Assembly: GCA_964622625.1 (NCBI GenBank)
Contig: CAZUUQ010000084.1
Location: forward strand, 1 to 12,335
DNA length: 12,335 nt
From: CAZCWM01 sp964622625
GTDB lineage: Bacteria > Planctomycetota > Phycisphaerae > Phycisphaerales > Phycisphaeraceae
Direction: 5' to 3'
Shown: in pieces, positions 1-6,634 of the stretch
How the letters are laid out: every line of letters begins with the position of its first letter
How positions within the stretch are numbered: position 1 is the first letter of the stretch
Translations under genes and position numbers: made by a program
The notes under the pieces: model-generated
What the model was told of the DNA's origin: nothing
Database searches by the model: none
The model's input: the letters and a program-made list of their open reading frames with translations, nothing else

Positions 1-926
1 CGGGCAAGCTGCTGCATGAGGGCGGCCTCGGCCTGGCGGCGGACCTGTTGGGACAGCTCGTCGCGGACGGCCTGCAATTGTACCGCGTCGGCGGGAATCT
101 TTCGTTCGAGTTTCAGGACGGCGAAGCCGTCGTCGAGAGCGACGGGGTCGCTGACCTGGCCGGGTTCAAGCTGGGCAAGCGTGGTGCGGACAGCCAGGGG
201 GTAAGTCGCATCGGCGGCGCTGATCGGGCCGAGCAGGCCGCCCTGCAGCCGGCTGACGTCGGTGCTGTGCTCGGCCGCGAGGTCGGCGAAGGCGGCGCCT
301 TGGCGGGCCTGCTGGACCAGGTCAACAGCCTGGGCGAATCCGGCGGTGGTGATAAGCCGGGCCGCGTAGCGCGGGCCGTGGCGTAGCTCATAAGCCTGCT
401 CGATGGCGAGATCGGTGACCTGTACCTGGTCGGCGACGAGGCGGCGCAGCCCGGCATTGCGGCGAAGCAGGCTGTCGAATCGCTGGCGTCCCAGGCCGCG
501 GCGTCGGCGGATCTGGTCGAGGATGCGCTGGGCCTGGTCGGGATCGGGGTCGAGGGTCTGCAGCATGTCGGCGCGTTCGCGGGCGATGGCGGCGTCGTTG
601 ATTTCGGCGGCCAAGCCGCGGTCGGCGAGGCGGCGGTCAATGAGACGCCCGAGCAGCCATTCGGAGAGCACCTGGCCGCCCGCGGCCTCGAACAGCGGGC
701 CGCGCAGGTCCGCCAGCGTGACGGCCCCGCCGCTGTGGACGGCCACGGCGCCGGAGGTGGAAGGAGAAGCTGGAGCCGCGGCGGCGGCGGGTGTAGACTG
801 ACGCTGTTGCGACGTGGATGCCCGCCCCCCGTCGGCTGCGCAACCGGCCGACGCCAGCAAGCCGATGCCCAGGACCGCGGCGAAGGTGAAGCCAACACGG
901 GGATGGCGCGTGTGGTGTAAAGCCAT
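1..926 (-). CDS. SurA/PrsA-like parvulin (PpiC) lipoprotein, C-terminus truncated by window edge
   Basis: Reading down from the ATG at 926 gives 308 codons without a stop, so the gene runs off the window. Residues 11-28 are hydrophobic and end at Cys29 in LLASAGC, a lipobox-like site, although Ser at -3 is not canonical. An Ala/Pro/Ser linker follows (about 37-60). Residues 85-170 form a helical, SurA_N-like region. Residues 187-290 align with the parvulin fold: a start at YAARLITT, an ST-D-SRLQGGLLGPI segment around 221-235, then LEPGQVSDPV and DDGFAVLKLERK. The family folds proteins in the periplasm or cell envelope. The His of the family's usual RHIL start and the His of its final YHI strand are both absent here, so chaperone activity without isomerase activity is possible (inference). 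The gene is divergent from the zinc-ribbon gene at 965, with 38 bp between starts. Confidence 0.88.
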   Translation of the reverse strand, partial: MALHHTRHPRVGFTFAAVLGIGLLASAGCAADGGRASTSQQRQSTPAAAAAPASPSTSGAVAVHSGGAVTLADLRGPLFEAAGGQVLSEWLLGRLIDRRLADRGLAAEINDAAIARERADMLQTLDPDPDQAQRILDQIRRRRGLGRQRFDSLLRRNAGLRRLVADQVQVTDLAIEQAYELRHGPRYAARLITTAGFAQAVDLVQQARQGAAFADLAAEHSTDVSRLQGGLLGPISAADATYPLAVRTTLAQLEPGQVSDPVALDDGFAVLKLERKIPADAVQLQAVRDELSQQVRRQAEAALMQQLA

Positions 927-964
927 GGCGCGTCACGCTACGGGGGGCCTGGAAACGTGTCAAT

Positions 965-1933
965 ATGGGTGAAAACGAGAAGCAACTGTTGTGTCCCTAC
1001 TGCGGCCACGTGCAGGCCGCGGCCGCGCGGTGCGCGCAGTGCGGTGGATTGTTCGAGTCGCTCAGCCGCAGTGCGACGCAGACGACCATGGGGCCGTGGT
1101 TCGTGCGCGACCCGCGCCAGCCGTTTCTGCCGGGGTGCAGCTATGAGGTGCTCGTGCGGCAGGCGCAGGTGGGTCGGCTGACGGCCGACTCGATCGTGCG
1201 CGGGCCGACGACCAGGCAGTTCTGGACGCTGGCGCGGCATGCGCCGGGGGTGGCGCATCTGGTGGGCTTGTGTGACCGGTGCGGGGCGTCTGTCGATCCG
1301 CTGGGGACGGCCTGCGGGTCGTGCGGCAGCGTGTTCGTTCGACCGGCGCAGCGCAACGAGCTGGGGCTGCAATACCCGACGGCGCAGGCGGCGGCGGAGG
1401 CGCAACGGCAGATCCGCGAGCAGCGCCGGCGGGTCGGTGAAATGCAGGCGGCGGCGACGTCCGGGGGTGGCGGAAACGAGGATGCGTCACCGATCGAGCT
1501 GGGCGAGCCTCTGGAGGATCCGCGCGCCGATGGTCGTCACAAGGCCACAACGCCGGCGGCGATATCGGCGATGGCCGCCGCGGCGCAGGTGGGGGACGCG
1601 CCGCGATCCGGCAGCCATCGTGTGCGGCCGCAGCGGCCCGGCGACGTGATGGTGGATGTGCCCGATCTATCGGCGGCGGGGGCGGCCCTGGCGGCGATGG
1701 CGGACCCCGGCGATCGGCCGGCGCAGGGGGCGTATTCGATCGGTCAACTGGTGTCGGCCCTGAGCGTCGAGGCGGCGGAGGATCAGCCGGGGACCACGGT
1801 GGCGCAGCTTCGGGGGGGCATGCGGGTGCGGATGCCGGGCAAGCCGCTGGGGCAGGGCATGTGGCTGGCGTTCGCGGCGGCGGCGGCCATACTCGGTGTG
1901 GGCCTCGTGCTGCTGGTGGTGACGCATGGGTGA
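965..1933 (+). CDS. Double zinc-ribbon protein with GYF_2-like middle and C-terminal membrane anchor
   Basis: 322 residues, function unknown. The first zinc-ribbon has CPYC at 10-13 and CAQC at 23-26. The second has CDRC at 103-106 and CGSC at 117-120. Between them, residues 43-98 (GPWFVRD, SYEVLVRQAQVGRLTADS, TRQFWTLARH) resemble the GYF_2 type of domain that often sits next to membrane segments in PVC-group proteins. This is a fold-level guess. Residues 125-295 are Ala/Gly-rich and probably disordered, with a possible short coiled coil at 137-160. Residues 299-319 form one hydrophobic helix followed by only three residues, so the protein is probably tail-anchored with the ribbons in the cytoplasm. 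The start is the first in-frame ATG; only a weak GGA lies 11 nt upstream. A role as an adaptor or regulatory protein at the membrane is inference. Confidence 0.85.
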   Translation: MGENEKQLLCPYCGHVQAAAARCAQCGGLFESLSRSATQTTMGPWFVRDPRQPFLPGCSYEVLVRQAQVGRLTADSIVRGPTTRQFWTLARHAPGVAHLVGLCDRCGASVDPLGTACGSCGSVFVRPAQRNELGLQYPTAQAAAEAQRQIREQRRRVGEMQAAATSGGGGNEDASPIELGEPLEDPRADGRHKATTPAAISAMAAAAQVGDAPRSGSHRVRPQRPGDVMVDVPDLSAAGAALAAMADPGDRPAQGAYSIGQLVSALSVEAAEDQPGTTVAQLRGGMRVRMPGKPLGQGMWLAFAAAAAILGVGLVLLVVTHG

Positions 1934-2048
1934 TGGCGGCGCGACGGCCATGGGGACACGGGAGCCCTACAATGTGGTTGCGGTCGACGGTCGAAGGCGG
2001 GCGTGGCATGACAGGTGTATTGCCGTCGGCCGTACCGCTCCCTTACGG

Positions 2049-2084
2049 TCGTGGCTCGTTGTGACGGATCGCGGCTCGTTGTGA
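2049..2084 (+). repeat. Two 16-bp direct repeats with a 20-bp period upstream of the desulfurase-like gene
   Basis: Copy one (2049-2064) and copy two (2069-2084) match at 15 of 16 positions. Both read TCG, then T or C, then GGCTCGTTGTGA. The 20-bp period is about two helical turns, so both copies would face the same side of the DNA. The second copy ends 27 bp before the GTG start at 2112. That spacing and position suit a tandem protein-binding site, but no regulator is identified and chance duplication is not excluded. Confidence 0.5.
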
Positions 2085-2111
2085 AAATGCTTGAGTTGAG
2101 AGTGTGATTCG

Positions 2112-3353
2112 GTGAACGGTGACACCCAGTTCGACGCCCGGCCCGCGGCTGACACGCACGCGCCGCGGCGGCTGTACATGGACAACGCGGCCACGAGCTT
2201 TCCCAAGCCGCCGGCCGTACATGAGGCGATGATGCACTTCGCCACACAGCTCGGCGCGAGTCCGGGTCGCGGGGCGTATGCCGAGGCCCGCGAGGCGGGG
2301 CGGCTGATGCAAGTGTGCCGGGAGCGCATCAACACGCTTATCGGCGGCGAAAATCCCGAGCACGTGGTGTTCACGCTCAACACGACCGACGGGCTGAACC
2401 TTGCCATCCGCGGGCTGGTGCGGCCGGGCGATCACATGATCACGACGTGGCTGGACCACAACTCGGTGCTGCGGCCGTTCAATGCGCTGGCCGAGCAGAT
2501 GGGCGTGGCGCAGACGCGGGTGACGTGCGACCCGGCCACGGGGCTGGTCGATCCCGAGGACATCCGTCAGGCGATCCGGCCCAGCACGCGGCTGATCGCG
2601 ATCGTGCACGGGTCGAACGTGTCGGGCACGCTGCAGCCGATCCGTGAGATCGGACGCATCGCGCGGGAGCACGAGGTGTTCTACCTGGTGGACGGGGCGC
2701 AGACGGTGGGGCATGTGCCGGTGGACGTGCGGGCGGACCTGATCGACCTGCTGGCGTTTCCGGGCCACAAGGGGCTGCTGGGGCCGCTGGGCACGGGGGC
2801 GTTGTACATCCGGCCGGGCGTCGAACAGCACATGCTCACCATCCGCGAGGGGGGCACGGGATCGCTCAGCGAGCAGGACACGCAGCCGCCGTTCATGCCG
2901 GACCGTTTCGAGTGCGGCTCACACAACGCCATCGGCATCATCGGCCTCAGCGAGGGCGTGAAGTGGATACTGGATCAGGGCATCGACAAGCTCTGGGCCC
3001 ACGAGCGCGAGCTGGTGCGGGCGATGATCGAGGGGCTGACCGACACCGGCGCGATGCCGGGGCTGCGTTACTTCGGCCCGCAGGGCGTCAAGGACCGCTG
3101 CGGCGTGTTCAGCGTGCGCATCGAGGGTATCGACCAGCCGCAGGCGCTGTCGGATCTGCTGGAGCAGCGGTACGGGATTCTGACGCGGTCGGGGATTCAC
3201 TGCGCTCCGCTGGCGCATATGACGTTTGGCACGCATGCGGTGGCGGGCATGACGCGCTTCAGCTTCGGGCCGTTCCTGAACAAGCGCGACATCAAGTATG
3301 CCTGCGACGCTCTGGGGCAGATCTGCTTCGAACACGAAGCGGCCGCGGTGTGA
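2112..3353 (+). CDS. Cysteine desulfurase-type class V aminotransferase (SufS/CsdA-like)
   Basis: 413 residues, fold type I PLP enzyme. The N-terminal MDNAATSFPKP (23-33) and PGRGAYAEA (51-59) are hallmarks of the desulfurase branch. PLP-site features include His116, the D194-G-A-Q197 segment and Lys220 in FPGHKGLLGP, the Schiff-base lysine. Arg359 and the proposed catalytic Cys364 lie in TRSGIHCAPLAH, the short active-site loop seen in SufS-type enzymes. The expected reaction is L-cysteine to L-alanine plus enzyme persulfide, for Fe-S cluster or thiolated cofactor assembly. No sufBCD, sufE or iscU lies nearby, so it is an orphan copy. The start is GTG at 2112, with GAGAG at 2098-2102 nine bases upstream. 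The internal Met23 would also retain all motifs, so about 20 N-terminal residues are uncertain. A neighbouring class V function such as selenocysteine lyase cannot be excluded. Confidence 0.9.
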   Translation: MNGDTQFDARPAADTHAPRRLYMDNAATSFPKPPAVHEAMMHFATQLGASPGRGAYAEAREAGRLMQVCRERINTLIGGENPEHVVFTLNTTDGLNLAIRGLVRPGDHMITTWLDHNSVLRPFNALAEQMGVAQTRVTCDPATGLVDPEDIRQAIRPSTRLIAIVHGSNVSGTLQPIREIGRIAREHEVFYLVDGAQTVGHVPVDVRADLIDLLAFPGHKGLLGPLGTGALYIRPGVEQHMLTIREGGTGSLSEQDTQPPFMPDRFECGSHNAIGIIGLSEGVKWILDQGIDKLWAHERELVRAMIEGLTDTGAMPGLRYFGPQGVKDRCGVFSVRIEGIDQPQALSDLLEQRYGILTRSGIHCAPLAHMTFGTHAVAGMTRFSFGPFLNKRDIKYACDALGQICFEHEAAAV

Positions 3354-3397
3354 CCGCATCGTCCGCCTGCCGCGCCGTCACCCAAAGTCGTCGCGAT

Positions 3398-3431
3398 AAA
3401 AGAAAAACCGCGAGCCTCTATGGCACGCGGT
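3398..3431 (-). terminator. Intrinsic terminator of the minus-strand PEP-CTERM gene
   Basis: ACCGCG (3407-3412) pairs with CGCGGT (3426-3431). After one A/A mismatch, GCC (3414-3416) pairs with GGC (3422-3424) around the loop TCTAT. On the plus strand the stem is preceded by an A-rich run (3398-3406), which becomes a U-rich tail when read on the minus strand. It lies 34 bp past the stop at 3465. Read on the plus strand there is no T run, so it serves the minus-strand gene. Confidence 0.8.
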
Positions 3432-3464
3432 GATGGATTTCCTGCGATGGCGTCTTGGGCCGAC

Positions 3465-4301
3465 TCAGCGCCGACGGCGCACAAGGGCCAGGCTGCCAAG
3501 CGCCAACAGGGCGAGGGTTGCCGGCTCAGGGATGATCATGCTGACGCCGCCGCCGGCCTGGACACCGGCGCCTTGGCCCGCGCCGGGGAATGCGTCGGGA
3601 TCGAAGGGAGCGGGCCCGGGGTTCACATAGACGTTCAGGAAACTGTCGACAATCTCTTTCACCGTGCCGCCGGCAGCGCGGAACCGATCGGGATTGTTGA
3701 TCAGCTCCCTGAACAGCACATCGCCGTCGTGCGGGTCGATGCCGAAGAGGCCGTTGATGTTGATCGTGTTTCTTCCCTTCTTGAGGGCCTGAAACGCATC
3801 GTTGCCGTAGACCTGCTTGAAGAGCTCGTGGAGCAGCGCTCGCTTGCCCGGCCCCAGGAGGGAATCGGTGCTGAGGATACCGTTGCCGCTGATCCACTCG
3901 AAGGCGTCGAGGTGGTTGTACTTCTTGTCAAAATTAACGTCGAGGGCAAAGTAGAGCATGAACTCATCGTTGGCGCGCCAGCGGCGCAGGCGGCTGGGAT
4001 CGAACCGGCGCGGCTCGGGGTAATACTGGCGAAAACTGCGGAAGCCACGGACGTGGCTGTAGATGGTCGACTCGAAGCCGCGCACCTGGTCGAAGTTGCC
4101 CAGGCCGATTTTCGGTTGCGGCGTGAGGTCGACGCGGTCCGGGGAATCGAACACGTAAGCGAAGAGGAATACGGGGTGCGGTTCCTGCGGCGCCGAGATA
4201 TCGCGGCGAACGGGTTCGGCCGAAGCGCGGCCCACACCCAGCAGGAGGGTGAACAAAACGACCGCGATGGCGGCCAGCGGAAAACGACATGGCCATTTCA
4301 T
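3465..4301 (-). CDS. PEP-CTERM sorting-domain protein, unknown ectodomain
   Basis: 278 residues. The reading frame is open back to 4547, but the ATG at 4301 is preferred. It begins a textbook signal peptide (MKWPCR, hydrophobic 9-23, ASA-EP cleavage near 28), and AGAAAGG lies about 9 nt upstream. The C-terminus (257-278) is IPEPATLALLALG followed by a short hydrophobic run and four Arg, the PEP-CTERM tag that exosortases recognise and cut for surface export or anchoring. The mature part is unlike those of the plus-strand cluster: rich in charged and aromatic residues (SHVRGFRSFRQYYPEPRRF) with helical stretches and a Gly-rich linker (about 240-255). I do not recognise its fold. It ends before a strong terminator and stands alone, 362 bp downstream of the sulfite reductase gene. 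Confidence 0.88.
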   Translation of the reverse strand: MKWPCRFPLAAIAVVLFTLLLGVGRASAEPVRRDISAPQEPHPVFLFAYVFDSPDRVDLTPQPKIGLGNFDQVRGFESTIYSHVRGFRSFRQYYPEPRRFDPSRLRRWRANDEFMLYFALDVNFDKKYNHLDAFEWISGNGILSTDSLLGPGKRALLHELFKQVYGNDAFQALKKGRNTININGLFGIDPHDGDVLFRELINNPDRFRAAGGTVKEIVDSFLNVYVNPGPAPFDPDAFPGAGQGAGVQAGGGVSMIIPEPATLALLALGSLALVRRRR

Positions 4302-4338
4302 GTTGTGCTGCCTTTCTTCCGGTTTGCCCCGATATCCT

Positions 4339-4356
4339 CCGGCTGCGTTCAGCCGG
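4339..4356 (-). promoter_or_regulatory. Perfect 7-bp hairpin in the leader of the minus-strand PEP-CTERM gene
   Basis: CCGGCTG (4339-4345) and CAGCCGG (4350-4356) pair perfectly around a four-base loop (AACG when read on the minus strand). The stem lies 38-55 nt upstream of the ATG at 4301. With no U tract it is not a terminator. It may stabilise or regulate the leader; function is unknown. Confidence 0.45.
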
Positions 4357-4620
4357 GTCAGAGACGCTCTTAATAGGTTAACACGTACGCATGCAGGATC
4401 AACAGTCCCGGCGGCTACCGAGGAGAAAAAGGTATGCGCGGGCGGCACACCTGGGCGGGGCCATGCGTGGTCCGCGGGAAACGTCGCAAGTGCCTTGCGA
4501 TAACAGAGGATAGGCGAGGGCGATCGTGCGTTGGGGTGCGACGACACGGCAACATGGGCAAGTTACGCGCATGGAAATGGGTTGACCCGTCCCGGGGGGG
4601 CGGTGTGGTCGGGGGGGCAT

Positions 4621-4647
4621 CCGCACCTTCCCATGGCGAGGGTGCGG
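4621..4647 (-). terminator. Hairpin just past the sulfite reductase stop, no U tract
   Basis: CCGCACCTTC (4621-4630) pairs with the segment 4638-4647, which ends GGTGCGG. This gives ten pairs including one G-T wobble, around a seven-base loop. It starts 17 bp beyond the stop codon at 4664-4666. Read on the minus strand it is followed by a C-rich run, not U, so it would be a weak or Rho-assisted terminator or an mRNA 3'-end stabiliser. Confidence 0.4.
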
Positions 4648-4663
4648 CCTGGGGGATGGCGTG

Positions 4664-6472
4664 TCAGTTCGCGGTGAGGGCCGCCAGGACTCGGGGCTGG
4701 CTGGGGCTGTCCTTCGAGCCGGTGACCATGTGGCGTGGTCGGCCGTCGGTGAAGACGCGGTGGTAGAAGTCGCCGAAGCTCTCGTCGCCGCGGCGGCCCC
4801 GCGCCCAGGCCTCGATCAGCGGCTGGAGCGTGGGCACAAGCCGGGCGGCCTCGACGTTCTCGGCATACAGCTCGGCCATGCGGTCGCCCGCCAGCCGCCC
4901 GCCGACGTAGATGTCATAGACCTCGGGCTTGCGGCCGACGAAGGCAATGTCGGCGGTGTAGGGTCGGGCGCATCCGTTGGGGCAGCCGGTCGAACGCACG
5001 GTCAGCGGCTCGTCTGACAGGCCGAGCTTCTCGAAGACCACCTCCAGCTCATCAATGACCTGGGGCAGGTAGCGTTCGCTCTCCGCCAGCGCCAGGCCGC
5101 AGGTCGGCAGGGCCGGGCAGGCCATCGAGTACCGCCGCACGCCCGTCAGCTCCTGCACCAGCTTCACGCCGTGCTCGCGCAGCGTCTTCTCGACGTAGGC
5201 CACCTGCTTGTCGTCGAGGTCGGCCAGCAGCAGGCTCTGGTCGGGTGTGAGGATGACGCGGCAATCGGTGTGCTCGACGATCGTGCGCAGGGCCGTCTTG
5301 GCCCGCCAGCCGTCGGTGTCGATGATGCGGCCGTTGGGAATCCACACGCCATAGAAGCTCCGGCCGTCGCCCTGGTCGTGGCGGCCGAGGTAGTCGTTGT
5401 GCTCCAGCGGCGGCAGGTCGGCCCAGGGCTTGAGAGCGAACGGCCCGCCCTTGCCGTCGTAAGCCGCGGCCCGCTTGCTGAACTCAGCGCGGAAGCGGTC
5501 CATGCCCCATTCCTCGATGAGGTACTTGAGCCGGGCGTGGCGGCGATCGGCGCGGTTGCCTTCGTCGCGGAAGATGGCGGCGACGACTTTGACGGCCTTG
5601 GCGACGTCGGCCGCGTCCACGTAACCCAGCGGCGAGGCGAGACGGGCGAACGTGTCGGCCTTGCGATGCGTCAGGCCGAAGCCGCCGCCCACCAGCACGT
5701 TCGCGCCCACGACCTTGCCGTCGCGCACGATGGCGATCAGGCCGCAATCCTGACTGTAGACCTCGATGCTGTTGTCCGGCGGCAGGGTGATGCCGGTCTT
5801 GAATTTCCGCGGCAGATAGACGTCGCCGTAGAACGGCTCCTCGTCCCTGCCGGTGGCGGCTTCGGGGTGCGGCTGCTGCCAGCCGTCGATCTTCTCGCCA
5901 TCGACCCACAGCTCGAAGTAGGCGCGGGTGGCGGGGGCCATCTCTGCCGCGATCTGGTCGGCGAACTGTTGCACAGCCCGGTGGGCGTCGTCGGCGATCG
6001 GCGCCGGCGATGCCATCACGTTGCGTTCGACGTCGCCGCACGCCGCCAGCGTGGAGACCAGCGCCTGGTTGACGCGGGTGATCGTCTGCTTGAGATCGCC
6101 CTTGATGATGCCGTGGAACTGGAATCCCTGCCGCGTGGTGATGCGCAGCGACTTGTTCCATGTGACCGCATCGGCCAGGGCGTCCAGGGCCAGATACTGG
6201 GCGGCCGAGAGCCTGCCACCAGGCAGCTTCGTACGGACCATGAAGATGTAGCGTTTGCCGCCGCTGTCCGAGCCGCGGTCGTCGCGGTCGTCCTGCTGGT
6301 ATACGCCGTGGAACTTCAGGGCCTGGATGTCGTCGTGCTCGAAGGCCGGGTCCTCGGAGGCGAGCACCTGGGCGATCGTGCCGCGCAGGTGGTTGCTGGC
6401 TTTCTTGGCGGCCTCGACCTTGCTCTCTTCGCGTTTGCGGCCGGCGGGCTTGGTGGGTTTATCGGCAGGCAT
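4664..6472 (-). CDS. cysI: Assimilatory sulfite reductase hemoprotein (siroheme, 4Fe-4S)
   Basis: 602 residues from the ATG at 6472. It catalyses six-electron reduction of sulfite to sulfide in cysteine synthesis, in the cytoplasm. The cluster ligands are CPALPTC (Cys452, Cys458) and CPNGC (Cys497, Cys501). The spacing equals that of E. coli CysI (434/440/479/483 as I recall it). Arg114 in TTRQGFQFHG, the RNVMASP segment and the two Lys of LPRKFKTG match the siroheme/sulfite-binding residues. The N-terminus is about 30 residues longer than E. coli CysI and Lys/Arg-rich. The frame is open to 6547, but a promoter at 6506-6534 would start RNA near 6499, inside that extension, which supports 6472. 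No cysJ flavoprotein lies nearby, so the electron donor (ferredoxin or NADPH) is open. The gene is divergent from an ArsR-family regulator. A nitrite reductase role is less likely given the CysI-like spacing and sequence. Confidence 0.95.
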   Translation of the reverse strand: MPADKPTKPAGRKREESKVEAAKKASNHLRGTIAQVLASEDPAFEHDDIQALKFHGVYQQDDRDDRGSDSGGKRYIFMVRTKLPGGRLSAAQYLALDALADAVTWNKSLRITTRQGFQFHGIIKGDLKQTITRVNQALVSTLAACGDVERNVMASPAPIADDAHRAVQQFADQIAAEMAPATRAYFELWVDGEKIDGWQQPHPEAATGRDEEPFYGDVYLPRKFKTGITLPPDNSIEVYSQDCGLIAIVRDGKVVGANVLVGGGFGLTHRKADTFARLASPLGYVDAADVAKAVKVVAAIFRDEGNRADRRHARLKYLIEEWGMDRFRAEFSKRAAAYDGKGGPFALKPWADLPPLEHNDYLGRHDQGDGRSFYGVWIPNGRIIDTDGWRAKTALRTIVEHTDCRVILTPDQSLLLADLDDKQVAYVEKTLREHGVKLVQELTGVRRYSMACPALPTCGLALAESERYLPQVIDELEVVFEKLGLSDEPLTVRSTGCPNGCARPYTADIAFVGRKPEVYDIYVGGRLAGDRMAELYAENVEAARLVPTLQPLIEAWARGRRGDESFGDFYHRVFTDGRPRHMVTGSKDSPSQPRVLAALTAN

Positions 6473-6505
6473 GGGTGTGTGTGGTCCTGGGTGCGGTGAT
6501 AGAGG

Positions 6506-6534
6506 ATGGTAACGCTGGATCGAGGCGTGGACAA
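6506..6534 (-). promoter_or_regulatory. Predicted sigma70-type promoter of the sulfite reductase gene
   Basis: On the minus strand, TTGTCC (6529-6534) is a 4/6 match to -35 and TACCAT (6506-6511) a 4/6 match to -10, with exactly 17 bp between. Transcription would begin near 6499, giving a leader of about 27 nt. It argues for the ATG at 6472 as the start. Confidence 0.45.
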
Positions 6535-6559
6535 GCAGGAATTCCACGCGGGGACAAGC
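6525..6559. promoter_or_regulatory. Candidate operator: inverted repeat plus direct repeat over the -35 box
   Basis: GCGTGGA (6525-6531) and TCCACGC (6543-6549) form a perfect inverted repeat with 11 bases between the arms. The left arm overlaps the predicted -35 of the reductase promoter. A second layer is a direct repeat with a 23-bp period: GCGTGGACAAGC (6525-6536) and GCGGGGACAAGC (6548-6559), matching at 11 of 12 positions. The site could bind the divergent ArsR-type protein or a distant sulfur regulator. Which protein binds cannot be read from sequence. Confidence 0.45.
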
Positions 6560-6599
6560 GACGTAAGGGCAATGGGGGCATATCGTTGCGGCAATGTGC

Positions 6600-6628
6600 T
6601 ATTGCTTCATTCCATGGAAGGTTAGAAT
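6600..6628 (+). promoter_or_regulatory. Possible regulator promoter with a palindrome in its spacer
   Basis: TAGAAT at 6623-6628 matches the -10 consensus at 5 of 6 positions. The -35 is weak (TATTGC at 6600-6605 with 17-bp spacing, or TTGCTT at 6602-6607 with 15). A perfect 10-bp palindrome, TTCCATGGAA (6610-6619), sits in the spacer. TCATTC (6607-6612) and GAATGA (6625-6630) form another inverted pair around it. Predicted +1 falls at about 6635, the start codon itself. Confidence 0.35.
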
Positions 6629-6634
6629 GAGGGC

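Larger units (their letters stand above)
4302..4663. other. Gene-free stretch between sulfite reductase and PEP-CTERM genes
   Basis: These 362 bases hold the 3' flank of the reductase gene and the leader of the minus-strand PEP-CTERM gene. Two hairpins are listed separately (4339-4356 and 4621-4647). A plus-strand ORF (4434-4766) has a good AGGAG 8 nt before its ATG but codes for a low-complexity Arg/Gly/Trp-rich product overlapping the reductase end, so it is not called. No convincing promoter was found for the PEP-CTERM gene. Confidence 0.6.

Noticed and set aside
1062..2009. 315-codon minus-strand frame opposite the zinc-ribbon gene
   Set aside because: The product is Pro/Arg/Ala-rich junk typical of antisense frames in GC-rich DNA; the plus frame has ordered CxxC pairs and a membrane helix.
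4302..4340. GGGGCAAACC on the minus strand, reminiscent of the c-di-GMP-I riboswitch core
   Set aside because: The rest of the consensus (second conserved half and pairing arms) is absent; the short word alone is not evidence.
3420..4373. 317-codon plus-strand frame opposite the minus-strand PEP-CTERM gene
   Set aside because: The minus strand has a signal peptide, PEP-CTERM tag and terminator in register; the plus frame has none and includes that gene's terminator.
4434..4766. Plus-strand ORF of 110 codons with AGGAG eight bases before its ATG
   Set aside because: The product is Arg/Gly/Trp-rich low complexity with no domain, and it overlaps the end of the sulfite reductase gene on the opposite strand by about 100 bp. 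Long spurious frames are expected at this GC content.
5171..6499. 442-codon plus-strand open frame opposite the sulfite reductase gene
   Set aside because: It is the antisense shadow of a certain gene whose catalytic motifs are on the minus strand; the product is a featureless Val/Ala/Asp/Gly string.
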